Shown one piece after another: positions 16,797-23,808 of a DNA stretch of 45,223 nucleotides. Positions within the stretch are counted from its first letter, which is position 1; each line of letters opens with the position of its first letter. Under the pieces are notes generated by a model. The model saw nothing but the letters and a program-made list of their open reading frames with translations, searched no databases and was not told where the DNA came from. The position numbers and the translations under genes were made by a program. The stretch is from Candidatus Woesearchaeota archaeon (GTDB lineage Archaea; Nanobdellota; Nanobdellia; Woesearchaeales; GW2011-AR4), in assembly GCA_018303185.1 (NCBI GenBank), contig JAGVYR010000071.1, forward strand, positions 1-45,223, read 5' to 3'.

Positions 16797-17089
16797 AATT
16801 AGCCACTAAATTCAAGAAAAAAATAGGCAAAAGCATTGATTTAGATAGGTTTATCTTATTTGGCAGCAGGGCAGGGAGCGGATTCAGGCAAGACAGTGAT
16901 TTTGACCTCTTGATCATATCAAAGGATTTCGAAAAGATTCCTTGGTATAAGCGGGCAGGAAGGTTTTACCTGATGTGGGACGAGGATTACCCATTGGAAA
17001 TTCTATGCTATACTCCAGAAGAAATAGAAAGGAGGAAGGGAAAAGTAGGCATTATTTCCGAAGCCATGCAGAAGGGCGTTGAGATATAG
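16763..17089 (+). CDS. MNT-type minimal nucleotidyltransferase (antitoxin-like)
   Basis: A 108-residue nucleotidyltransferase with FGSRAGSGFRQDSDFDLLI, the GSx10DxD metal-binding motif of the MNT/Pol beta superfamily. Partner of the overlapping HEPN gene; in characterised pairs MNT proteins AMPylate the HEPN toxin. The overlap (34 nt) implies coupled translation. Confidence 0.9.
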   Translation: MVQKTAQIKNLELATKFKKKIGKSIDLDRFILFGSRAGSGFRQDSDFDLLIISKDFEKIPWYKRAGRFYLMWDEDYPLEILCYTPEEIERRKGKVGIISEAMQKGVEI

Positions 17090-17114
17090 CAGGATTACCT
17101 TTTTTCTACCTACT

Positions 17115-17276
17115 GCCATTATGACGGCTTCACAACTTCGGCGGTTTTTTATCTATCATTTTTTGGCACAATGAATTTTTTATTGAGAAAAAACCATCCC
17201 ATCCAAATCAGAACTCATAACCTGCCTCAGCTTCGAATAAAAGGCGGCCTTGCCTTAACCCGAATTGAATAATGGC
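17115..17276 (+). repeat. Family A paired-end intergenic element, copy A1
   Basis: Ends are an 8-bp inverted repeat GCCATTAT (17115-17122) / ATAATGGC (17269-17276). The inside has the family core GGCGGTTTTTT (17140-17150) and GAGAAAAAACC, which pair over 8 bp, then AATCAGAAC, AACCTGCCTCAGC and AAAAGGCGGCC. It fills the space between the MNT gene (+) and a GT2 gene (-). Compare A2 (22526), A3 (29830) and A4 (40633). Confidence 0.8.
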
Positions 17277-17284
17277 GGCAAAGC

Positions 17285-17980
17285 CTAATCAATGAACCTG
17301 TACTTCACAAGGTAATAAACAGCCTTTATCCCGTCCCGCCATGTTATCTTCTTTCCCTCGTCGAACTTCCTGCCGTGGAAGCTTATGGGGACTTCCTTTA
17401 TCCTGTGCCCTTTCTTCAGTATCTTGGCTGTGATCTCGGGCTCGAAATCAAACCTTCTTGCGCGAAGCTTCATTCCCTTTATCACATCCCTTTTAAATGC
17501 TTTATAGCAGGTCTCCATGTCAGTTATCTTGGAGCCGTAGAGGATATTTGTTACCAAAGTAAGGAAAACATTCCCAAGGTAGTGCAGCTTGTACATCTTG
17601 TCCAGGTTCTTTTTTATGACATCTATCCTTGAGCCATAGACAACGTCCGCTTTTCCGTCAATTATTGGCTTCAGCACGTTCCTGTAGTCTTCAGGGTCAT
17701 ACTCAAGGTCGGCATCCTGCACTATTATCAGATCTCCGGTAGCCTCCCCCAGCGCCGTCCTTATTGCAGCGCCCTTTCCTTTATTGATTTCATGATAGAA
17801 AACTCTTACCCTTTTGTCATTTATCTTCCCGAGAATTTCTCTTGTATTGTCCCCTGAGCAGTCATCCACTATAACTATCTCTTTCTCAATTCCGGGGAGG
17901 CTGACATCAAGCACCCTCCTGAGGATCTGCCTTATTGTCTTCTCCTCATTGTAAACGGGCATCAGTATTGAAAGCTTCAT
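17285..17980 (-). CDS. Glycosyltransferase family 2, DPM1-like
   Basis: A 231-residue cytosolic GT2 predicted to make a polyprenyl-phosphate sugar. Motifs in order: MKLSILMPVYNEEKTI, IVDDCSGDNTREIL, QDADLEYDPEDY (intact DxD-like donor motif), GSKITDMETCYKAF and RARRFDFEPEITAKIL. This matches the soluble dolichol-phosphate-mannose synthase class, with the C-terminal HGRKFDEGKKI. The start at 17980 is set by a TTTTTAAATAAG box (18003-18012, minus) ~25 nt upstream. It is transcribed alone, separated from the heptose genes by a palindrome-rich spacer. Confidence 0.92.
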   Translation of the reverse strand: MKLSILMPVYNEEKTIRQILRRVLDVSLPGIEKEIVIVDDCSGDNTREILGKINDKRVRVFYHEINKGKGAAIRTALGEATGDLIIVQDADLEYDPEDYRNVLKPIIDGKADVVYGSRIDVIKKNLDKMYKLHYLGNVFLTLVTNILYGSKITDMETCYKAFKRDVIKGMKLRARRFDFEPEITAKILKKGHRIKEVPISFHGRKFDEGKKITWRDGIKAVYYLVKYRFID

Positions 17981-18045
17981 AGGAAATGGCAAAAACGCGG
18001 CTTATTTAAAAATTTGCGCTATTTTAAGGTTGTCCGAAATCTCGC

Positions 18046-18226
18046 TTTACCTGAACGCGAGCCTGCTCGAACTTGCAGCAAAGGCGAGCGTTCTCGCAGG
18101 CAAATCTCGGGTTAGCAGCTTTCGCCCAATTAATGTTTAACATGATATATCGGTTATCCCCGTATGGGGCAACCCCCTGCCCTCATTTACTGGAAAAATA
18201 AAATAGGCTCACCTTTGCTGCTAACC
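18046..18226. repeat. Palindrome-rich spacer related to the hairpin-array repeat
   Basis: The spacer 17993-18249 holds no gene. GCCTGC..AAC (18061-18072) pairs with GTT..GCAGGC (18090-18101), 9 of 12 bp. GCAGCAAAGGCGAGC (18075-18089) is inverted at 18207-18221 with one G:U-type change, and GGTTAGCAGC (18110-18119) is inverted perfectly at 18217-18226. CTCGGGTTAGCA (18106-18117) is the exact reverse complement of 133-144 and 40375-40386 in the hairpin-array family. Confidence 0.65.
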
Positions 18227-18249
18227 TTCATTTCTGACAAAGAAATATT

Positions 18250-18732
18250 TTACCTATATGCTTCAATAATCCTGTTAATCAGCTTAGTCGTTGCATATCC
18301 TTCAATTTCCGGCACCAAGACAACCTTTCCGCCGTTCCTCTCAACCGCTTCCTTCTCTATTATCTGGCTCAGTTTATAGTCGCCGCCCTTCACATGCACA
18401 TCCGGCTTCAGCACTTCAAGGAAATCTACAGGAGTGTCCTCTTCAAAGACAAAAACGAAATCAACGCATTCCAGCGCAGCAAGCGCTTCTGCCCTGTCCA
18501 GCTCCTTGTTCAGCGGCCTCTTCTCGCCTTTCAGCCTTTTTGTTGAGGCATCTGAGTTTATGCCGACAATAAGCGCATCCCCCATGCCTTTTGCCTTCTC
18601 AAGATACTTTATGTGCCCTATATGCAGGATGTCAAAAACGCCGTTTGTAGTTACAACTTTCTTTTTTGCATTCTTTAGGTTGGAAACAATTCCCTCCAGT
18701 TCATTGAGTGTTTTTATTTTTTCCTTTGCCAT
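18250..18732 (-). CDS. hldC: Heptose-1-phosphate adenylyltransferase (RfaE domain II type)
   Basis: A 160-residue nucleotidyltransferase that would transfer AMP from ATP to D-glycero-D-manno-heptose-1-phosphate. TNGVFDILHIGHIKYLEKAK has the HxGH signature, and GINSDASTKRLKGEKRP and KPDVHVKGGDY are typical of RfaE-II/HldE C-terminal domains. It is a separate gene here rather than the kinase-adenylyltransferase fusion of Escherichia coli. It follows gmhB after 61 nt on the same strand and is last in the heptose gene set. Confidence 0.92.
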   Translation of the reverse strand: MAKEKIKTLNELEGIVSNLKNAKKKVVTTNGVFDILHIGHIKYLEKAKGMGDALIVGINSDASTKRLKGEKRPLNKELDRAEALAALECVDFVFVFEEDTPVDFLEVLKPDVHVKGGDYKLSQIIEKEAVERNGGKVVLVPEIEGYATTKLINRIIEAYR

Positions 18733-18793
18733 TTTATTTTTGCATCAATTCTTTTTTGAATTTTTATTATTGTGCATCTTTAGCCATTGAATA

Positions 18794-19345
18794 TTAAATG
18801 TTTTTCAAAATTGTTTCCGCAGCCTCAAAAATATCCTTGCAGACGAAATCGGGCTTTGCGCTCCTTTCCTTCAGTTCAGCACTATGCGTTTCTCCATGCC
18901 CCGTCAACAGATAAATTGACCTGCATCCTGCATTGTTGCCCATCTTAACGTCAGATGGATGGTCGCCTATGGCCCATGATTTCTTAAGGTCAATATTATA
19001 TTCCTTGGCAGCCTCCCTTGCGAACTTGGCGCTTGGCTTCCTGCATTCGCAGTCCTCATTAGGGGCATGTGGGCATATGTGTATTTTTTCTATCTTTATC
19101 CCGTTCTTTTTGAATTCCTTAAGCATTTTATTGTTGAACTTATGGACGTCCCCTATAGTGAAAAGTCCCCTCCCGACACCGGACTGGTTTGTTACAATAA
19201 AAAAAACATAATCTTTCTGCAAAAGCTTCAATGCTTCTATTGCCCCCTCAATCAATTTAAAATCTTCTGTCCTGTAGGTATACCCATCATCGTGGTTTAA
19301 AGTGCCGTCGCGGTCCAAAAAAATCGCTTTTTTCCTGTTAGCCAT
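18794..19345 (-). CDS. gmhB: D,D-heptose 1,7-bisphosphate phosphatase
   Basis: A 183-residue HAD-family histidinol-phosphatase-like enzyme. AIFLDRDGTLN carries the two nucleophile/acid aspartates, IVTNQSGVGRG is the second motif with substrate-loop residues, CPHAPNEDCECRKP is the GmhB zinc loop, and AIGDHPSDVKMG supplies the last Asp. It removes the 7-phosphate between kinase and adenylyltransferase steps of ADP-heptose synthesis. It overlaps hldA by 8 nt at start 19345 (MANRKK); MKMA at 19351 is an alternative. Confidence 0.92.
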   Translation of the reverse strand: MANRKKAIFLDRDGTLNHDDGYTYRTEDFKLIEGAIEALKLLQKDYVFFIVTNQSGVGRGLFTIGDVHKFNNKMLKEFKKNGIKIEKIHICPHAPNEDCECRKPSAKFAREAAKEYNIDLKKSWAIGDHPSDVKMGNNAGCRSIYLLTGHGETHSAELKERSAKPDFVCKDIFEAAETILKNI

Positions 19346-20321
19346 CTTCAATGCTCTTTTTCAGCTCATCAATGCTTGCAGTTGCAGTTCCTATCTTCGC
19401 CACTACAATCCCTGCTGCATAGTTTGCTATCATAGCCGCTTCCCTGAAAGAGGCTCCTGCGGCAAGCGCCAGAGTCAGCGTGGCAACTGAAGTGTCTCCC
19501 GCGCCTACAATGTCATAGACTTCCTTCGCAAATGTAGGGATATGCGTTACCTTCCCGTTTTTCTCAAAAAGCGACATTCCCTTCTCCCCTCTTGTAATCA
19601 GGACATTGCTTCCAAGATATTCCATGAGCTTTTTGCCCATGCCTTCAATTTCCTCATTGTTGTTGTTTTCCTCGAAAAAATTCGCCATCTGGTGCGCCTC
19701 TGTATGGTTTGGCGTTATCAGCGTGGCGCCCCTGTAAAAATCTCTGTGCTGCGGCTTTGGGTCAATCACGATTATCTTTCCTTTGCTGTTGCATAGTTCT
19801 ATAAGGTTCTCCATAAGGCCCTTTGTGACTGTGCCTTTTGCATAATCCGAGACAATGACTGCATCTATCTCATCTATTCTGCTCTCTATGAACGCAAATA
19901 TCTGGTCTTCAATATGCGCATCAAGATAGCCTTTCTTCTCATAGTCAAACCTGAGCAGCTGCTGGCTCCTTCCGATAACGCGCACTTTCTGGATTGTCGG
20001 TCTTTCCCTGTCTACAAACATCCCGCTTACATCAACTTTTTTCTTCTCAAGCTCCATCACAAGCTCGTCCTTTGCATTGTCATTGCCTACAATCCCCGTC
20101 ATTACAGCCCCTGCCCCGAGTGAAGCGATGTTATTGGAGACGTTTGCAGCCCCTCCCGGGACAAAGTTTTCCTTTGTAACGGCAACTACCTGCACAGGCG
20201 CTTCAGGGCTAATCCTGTTGACTTCCCCCCAGATGAACTTGTCGAGCATTATGTCCCCCAAAACCATGATTTTCTTTCCTCTGAATTTGCCCAGTATCTT
20301 CAGTAAGTTTTCATTTGCCAT
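19338..20321 (-). CDS. hldA: D-glycero-beta-D-manno-heptose-7-phosphate kinase (RfaE domain I type)
   Basis: A 327-residue PfkB/ribokinase-fold kinase. VLGDIMLDKFIWGEVNRISP and VPGGAANVSNNIASLGA are characteristic of RfaE-I/HldE N-terminal domains, and YDIVGAGDTSVATLTLALAA is the PfkB signature with the GAGD anion hole and catalytic Asp. It phosphorylates heptose-7-phosphate at C1. It overlaps hldD by 11 nt and gmhB at its 3' end, so the three are one operon. Confidence 0.94.
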   Translation of the reverse strand: MANENLLKILGKFRGKKIMVLGDIMLDKFIWGEVNRISPEAPVQVVAVTKENFVPGGAANVSNNIASLGAGAVMTGIVGNDNAKDELVMELEKKKVDVSGMFVDRERPTIQKVRVIGRSQQLLRFDYEKKGYLDAHIEDQIFAFIESRIDEIDAVIVSDYAKGTVTKGLMENLIELCNSKGKIIVIDPKPQHRDFYRGATLITPNHTEAHQMANFFEENNNNEEIEGMGKKLMEYLGSNVLITRGEKGMSLFEKNGKVTHIPTFAKEVYDIVGAGDTSVATLTLALAAGASFREAAMIANYAAGIVVAKIGTATASIDELKKSIEDG

Positions 20322-21207
20322 AAAGCTCCCCCATGTAGTCTTTTACCGCGTCCCTGAAATTCCATTTTGCCTTCCAGCCCATCATCTTTCCGCACTTTGA
20401 AGTATCAGCCTGCGTCCAGTTCTGGTAATTATTGCCGTAAGGATTGTCAAAATATTCAGGCTCAAGAGAAGTTCCAAGAGCCTCATTCAGCGCTTCAACA
20501 ACCTCATTGAATGCTGTTCCAATGCCAGTGCCTATATTGACAACGCAACTCTGATTCGCATACTGGGCATTTATAGTCGCATCAACCGCATCCTTCACAT
20601 AGATATGGTCCCTCTTTTGCTGCCCCATCTTAAATATTCTTGGGCGCTTTCCTGCCTTCATCTGCTGCGAAAGATGGTATATCATGGATGCAGGCCTTCC
20701 CTTGCCCTGCTCATGCGGCCCGAAAACATTGAAATATCTTAAACCGAAAATATGCATCTTATTAAACAACGATTCAGCAATCCTGTCCATCTCCAGTTTT
20801 GATTTTGCATATGCGCTCAGTATGTCTTTCTCCTGCTCTTCCCTTTGCGGAGCAGGCCCATTCCCGTACATTGATGCAGAAGATGCATAGATAAGCTTCG
20901 CATTGTTCTTCCGGGCAAGCCTTACCATATTTTTGAAACCACTTACATTTTTGCTGTAGGTCTCTTCATCATTCGGGTATCTTGGGTCTGTTATCGCAGC
21001 CTGATGGTGTATAATGCTTATTTTTTCCTTAAAATCAAAAGGCTGTGAAACATCCGCTTCAATGATTTTTCCCTTAAATCCCTTTAAATTCTCCCTGTGC
21101 CCTGTAAAGAAATTATCCATTACAATGACTTCATTCCCTTGCCTTTCTAGTTCCAGTGCAAGATTGCTTCCAATGAAGCCTGCCCCTCCCGTCACTAGGA
21201 TTTTCAT
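20311..21207 (-). CDS. hldD: ADP-heptose 6-epimerase-like NAD-dependent epimerase
   Basis: A 298-residue extended SDR. MKILVTGGAGFIGSNLAL is the NAD site, YASSASMYGNG and AYAKSKLEMD give the Ser and YxxxK triad, and RYFNVFGPHEQGKGRPAS with NYQNWTQADTS closely follow the HldD pattern (YFNVYGP.E.HKG.MAS; QADL). It would interconvert D- and L-glycero forms of ADP-manno-heptose. Context with hldA, gmhB and hldC supports this over other NDP-sugar epimerases, but the pathway could stop at another stereoisomer. Confidence 0.85.
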   Translation of the reverse strand: MKILVTGGAGFIGSNLALELERQGNEVIVMDNFFTGHRENLKGFKGKIIEADVSQPFDFKEKISIIHHQAAITDPRYPNDEETYSKNVSGFKNMVRLARKNNAKLIYASSASMYGNGPAPQREEQEKDILSAYAKSKLEMDRIAESLFNKMHIFGLRYFNVFGPHEQGKGRPASMIYHLSQQMKAGKRPRIFKMGQQKRDHIYVKDAVDATINAQYANQSCVVNIGTGIGTAFNEVVEALNEALGTSLEPEYFDNPYGNNYQNWTQADTSKCGKMMGWKAKWNFRDAVKDYMGELYGK

Positions 21208-21560
21208 TCTAATTCCAAAGCCTCCAAATCAGCTTTTCCGGAAACTTCATCCCTGTAAGAATCCGAATCCTCATGGTGCGTGGAAAATTCCACAATCTCA
21301 GAATCTTCAAGCCCAGTGAACCTGTGCTTCTGCCCCGGCTTTATGAGCATTGAATCTCCAGGATTCATGACGTGCTTTTTCATTCCTATTTCCAGCAGAA
21401 CCTTTCCTTTCAAGATGTAAAAAGTCTCGTCCTTCAGCTTGTGATGGTGCATCGAGCACCTGTAACCCTTGTTCAGGACAAGTATCTTGCCGCAGTAATC
21501 CCTATTCACGATCCATACCTCCTTTCCCCACACTTTATCAACTTCCTTGCGTTTTGTCAT
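21204..21560 (-). CDS. Cupin, phosphomannose-isomerase-like
   Basis: A 118-residue single-domain cupin. Both cupin motifs are intact: GYRCSMHHHKLKDETFYILK (two metal His plus Glu) and PGDSMLIKPGQKHRF (third metal His). Similar domains form the C-terminus of type II phosphomannose isomerases. It is first in the heptose operon and overlaps hldD by 4 nt. As no GmhA-type isomerase is seen here, a sugar-phosphate isomerase role in heptose synthesis is an inference. Start 21560 follows a TATA box at 21585-21594 (minus). Confidence 0.85.
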   Translation of the reverse strand: MTKRKEVDKVWGKEVWIVNRDYCGKILVLNKGYRCSMHHHKLKDETFYILKGKVLLEIGMKKHVMNPGDSMLIKPGQKHRFTGLEDSEIVEFSTHHEDSDSYRDEVSGKADLEALELE

Positions 21561-21562
21561 AG

Positions 21563-21594
21563 AGTATGAACTATTCATACCTAGACTATATAAG
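21563..21594 (-). promoter_or_regulatory. TATA box and operator for the cupin-heptose operon
   Basis: Minus-strand GCTTATATAG (TATA, about 21585-21594) is followed at 21563-21579 by the inverted repeat GTATGAA-cta-TTCATAC, placed between the TATA box and the ATG at 21560. The same AGTATGAACT half recurs in the opposite promoter at 21650-21659. Confidence 0.65.
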
Positions 21595-21639
21595 CTTTTC
21601 GGTAGAAATATTGCCTGAAGCATATACTTTAGCATAGAA

Positions 21640-21669
21640 AAGTATATAAAGTATGAACTTTCAATACTT
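21640..21669 (+). promoter_or_regulatory. TATA box and operator for the EamA transporter
   Basis: AAGTATATAAAG (about 21640-21651) is the TATA box, ~30 nt before ATG 21679. AGTATGAACT (21650-21659) followed by AATACT gives an imperfect palindrome at the expected transcription start, matching the site on the heptose-operon side. Confidence 0.6.
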
Positions 21670-21678
21670 TGTAATACT

Positions 21679-22563
21679 ATGAAAGAATCCCTTAAAGGAG
21701 CACTGTACATTGTATCTGCAATGCTTATCTTTGCTTTCTTCGGGATATTCCTCAGATTTCTTAACCTTCCTTCACTGGTTGTCGTGTTTTTTTACTTCAT
21801 GCTGACAGGAGTTTTTATGTTCATTTTTTTCTTTTTTAAAAATAAGTCAATAATAATTGTAAAATCCCATTGGCACCTCATCATCCTCCTTGCTTTATTT
21901 AACATAGGCAACAATTTCTTTTACTTCCAGTCTTTTTCAAGAACAACTATAAGCAACGCCGTGGTCACGCATTATACCGCGCCAATATTCGTTGCAATTC
22001 TTGCGCCTTTCCTTCTGAAAGAGAAGATGGACAGGGCCACATTATACGCTCTTGGAATCTCAATCATTGGATTGCTGTTTATAACTTACAATGACCTGTC
22101 TTTTGGCTCAAGTCATATAGCTGGAATTGCATACGGCATTGCCTCCGGATTGATGTACGGGCTCGTCATAATAATCGTAAAGCACCTTTCGGGAAAGCTC
22201 AGCTCTTTTTCCATCATAACCTATATGTGCCTTCTTGGAGGGTTTATCCTGTCGCCTTTCGCTTTTGCGGCTGATGTGAATTATGGCCCAAGGCTCATCT
22301 TCATGCTTGCCCTCTTTGCAGTATTGTTCGGCGTAATTGCAACCTCATTTCATTTTGCAGGCATAAAGCGCGTGAAATCACAGCACGCAGGAATCCTGGC
22401 ATACGCAGAGCTTGTGGCAGCACCTATATACGGGCTCATATTTTTCAATGAAATCCCGGCATTAAGCACGATAATCGGAGGCATCATGATATTCATTGCA
22501 GGTTACCTGATAATGAAGGACCCAGTCAACTTAAGGCGCCATTTTGCTCGGCGGTTTTTTTGA
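21679..22563 (+). CDS. EamA/DMT-family membrane transporter
   Basis: A 294-residue protein with ten predicted membrane helices in two EamA repeats; each half ends with the family-type pattern (THYTAPIFVAILAPFLLKEK and AYAELVAAPIYGLIFFNEIP). DMT transporters export or exchange metabolites, including nucleotide sugars. It is divergent from the cupin-heptose operon and shares an operator motif with it, suggesting joint control. The last ten or so codons (from ~22531) lie inside repeat element A2, so the basic C-terminal tail is encoded by the element. Confidence 0.88.
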   Translation: MKESLKGALYIVSAMLIFAFFGIFLRFLNLPSLVVVFFYFMLTGVFMFIFFFFKNKSIIIVKSHWHLIILLALFNIGNNFFYFQSFSRTTISNAVVTHYTAPIFVAILAPFLLKEKMDRATLYALGISIIGLLFITYNDLSFGSSHIAGIAYGIASGLMYGLVIIIVKHLSGKLSSFSIITYMCLLGGFILSPFAFAADVNYGPRLIFMLALFAVLFGVIATSFHFAGIKRVKSQHAGILAYAELVAAPIYGLIFFNEIPALSTIIGGIMIFIAGYLIMKDPVNLRRHFARRFF

Positions 22564-22678
22564 TATTTTATTTTTTTTGAAATATCGGAGTTAATTTACT
22601 GAGAAAAAACCGTCCCTTGCCTTAATCAGAACAGGTAACCTGCCTCGCAAAAAACAATGAGGCGGCCTTAAGCTGGCC
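22526..22678 (+). repeat. Family A paired-end intergenic element, copy A2
   Basis: The left end TCAACTTAAGGCGCC (22526-22540) pairs with GGCGGCCTTAAGCTGG at the right end (22661-22676). Inside, CGGTTTTTTT (22550-22559) pairs with AAAAAACCG, a 9-bp stem with an AT-rich loop; then AATCAGAACAGGTAACC and GCCTC-loop-GAGGC. The stop codon of the EamA gene is within the element. Confidence 0.85.
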
Positions 22679-22699
22679 TTGCTTACCAAGGAGGGAAAA

Positions 22700-23449
22700 A
22701 TGACAAAGCCAAAAATAGCCATAAGTCTTGACAAGCCCCTGCTGGACTTGATAGACAGCAAGGTAGATGGAAATGTAATCAGGTCAAGGTCGCAGGCGAT
22801 GGAATATTTCCTGAGAAAAGGCCTGAGGGAGCAGTCAGTCAACACTGCAGTCATCTTGCTGTCAGGAGAGCATCAAAAGACTTCATTGAAGCAGCTAAAA
22901 GGGAAGACACTGATACGTAACCAGCTTGATTTTTTTAAAAATAATAGTATCTCCAATGTTTTTATTGTAACACAGCATACTAAGGATATAAAATCCCTGC
23001 TGAACGAAATTGCCGATTCCTCCCTGAATGTGGAAGTGATTGAAAAAGAGGCGAAGGGAAACGCAAAAGCCCTTGAATCAATAAGGGAAAAGATAAAGGG
23101 CAATTTCATCGTAATGTCCGGAGACACATACAACGATTTTGACCTCATAAAGATGGCATCAAAGCACCTTGAAATGGACAAGATGGCAACAATGGGATTA
23201 ATGACGAGGGAAAAGACTGCAGGATACGGCACCGCAATCCTTGACGGGGACTTCATAATAGACTTTGAGGAAAAGCCACGGCATTCTTCAACGCAGATTG
23301 TCAATGCAGGAATCTATATCTTCAAGCCGGAAATATTTGAGCTGTTTGATAATGTCAACAGCCTTGAGAAGGGCCTTTTCCCGAAGCTGGCAAGGATGAA
23401 ACAGCTCATAGGATTCTTTACTTACGGGGAATATTTGCATATGGAATAA
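22700..23449 (+). CDS. Ribbon-helix-helix domain fused to a degenerate sugar nucleotidyltransferase
   Basis: A 249-residue protein. Residues 1-46 (KIAISLDKPLLDLIDSKV, then RSRSQAMEYFLRKGLREQ) form a CopG-like ribbon-helix-helix DNA-binding domain. Residues 47-249 have the fold of glucose-1-phosphate-type nucleotidyltransferases: AVILLSG at the start, VMSGDTYNDFDL and NAGIYIFKPEIFELF. The nucleotide-binding GxGTRxxPxTxxxPK signature is replaced by SGEHQKTSLKQLKGK, so catalysis may be lost. A GGAGGG ribosome-binding site is 7-8 nt before ATG 22700. A nucleotide-sugar-sensing regulator is my inference; an active but divergent transferase is the alternative. Confidence 0.8.
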   Translation: MTKPKIAISLDKPLLDLIDSKVDGNVIRSRSQAMEYFLRKGLREQSVNTAVILLSGEHQKTSLKQLKGKTLIRNQLDFFKNNSISNVFIVTQHTKDIKSLLNEIADSSLNVEVIEKEAKGNAKALESIREKIKGNFIVMSGDTYNDFDLIKMASKHLEMDKMATMGLMTREKTAGYGTAILDGDFIIDFEEKPRHSSTQIVNAGIYIFKPEIFELFDNVNSLEKGLFPKLARMKQLIGFFTYGEYLHME

Positions 23450-23483
23450 AAAGATTTTTAAGTTAGGGCACCATTTTGGATTT

Positions 23484-23630
23484 ATGGAAACTGCCAATGT
23501 CTCTTTGATGCCCACTCAAGCCCTAGATAATGCTAAAAACATAGCCGAAAAAATAAGGTTAATTGGCCGCAACTATCTGGAGGGCCGAAGAGAGGGCATG
23601 CATTTTAGCGATTTAATCCGAGAAGAGTGA
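23484..23630 (+). CDS. Small protein (48 aa), unknown
   Basis: An ATG-initiated 48-residue frame beginning METANVSLMPTQALDNAKNI and ending FSDLIREE. A TATA-like GATTTTTAAG at 23453-23462 is ~26 nt upstream, the usual spacing for leaderless genes here. It is predicted largely helical and amphipathic. It is followed 7 nt later by another small frame, forming a two-gene mini-operon. No family recognised. Confidence 0.5.
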   Translation: METANVSLMPTQALDNAKNIAEKIRLIGRNYLEGRREGMHFSDLIREE

Positions 23631-23637
23631 GATTTCA

Positions 23638-23808
23638 GTGCATCCAGCCGTAAAGTCCGGTTACAGGAGAGCTAAGGGCTACCTTGGAACCGTAAAGAAA
23701 CCTGATGCAGGCACCCTTATTCAGTATGCTTATCATGCATACGTTGCTGCGCGAATTATGGAAGAATGTTATACTCCAAAAACAGAAGAGCCTTTAATTA
23801 AATCCTAA
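23638..23808 (+). CDS. Small protein (56 aa), unknown, GTG start
   Basis: A 56-residue frame starting at GTG 23638 (HPAVKSGYRRAKGYLGTVKK...) with a basic N-terminus and a helix containing YAYHAYVAARIMEECY. It follows the 48-residue frame after 7 nt and its stop overlaps the 3' end of the opposite-strand GT9 gene by 4 nt. Codon content looks protein-like. Function unknown; a small regulatory or toxin-antitoxin-like pair with the preceding frame is conceivable. Confidence 0.45.
   Translation: MHPAVKSGYRRAKGYLGTVKKPDAGTLIQYAYHAYVAARIMEECYTPKTEEPLIKS

Noticed and set aside
17115-17276. Family A as simple intrinsic terminators
   Set aside because: Only A3, and loosely A2, form a GC hairpin right before the T run; the conserved 3' half and paired outer ends are not needed for termination, and A4 points away from any upstream gene on its strand.
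18794-19345. Histidinol phosphatase for histidine synthesis
   Set aside because: Same HAD subfamily, but overlap with hldA and hldC nearby indicates the heptose bisphosphate role.
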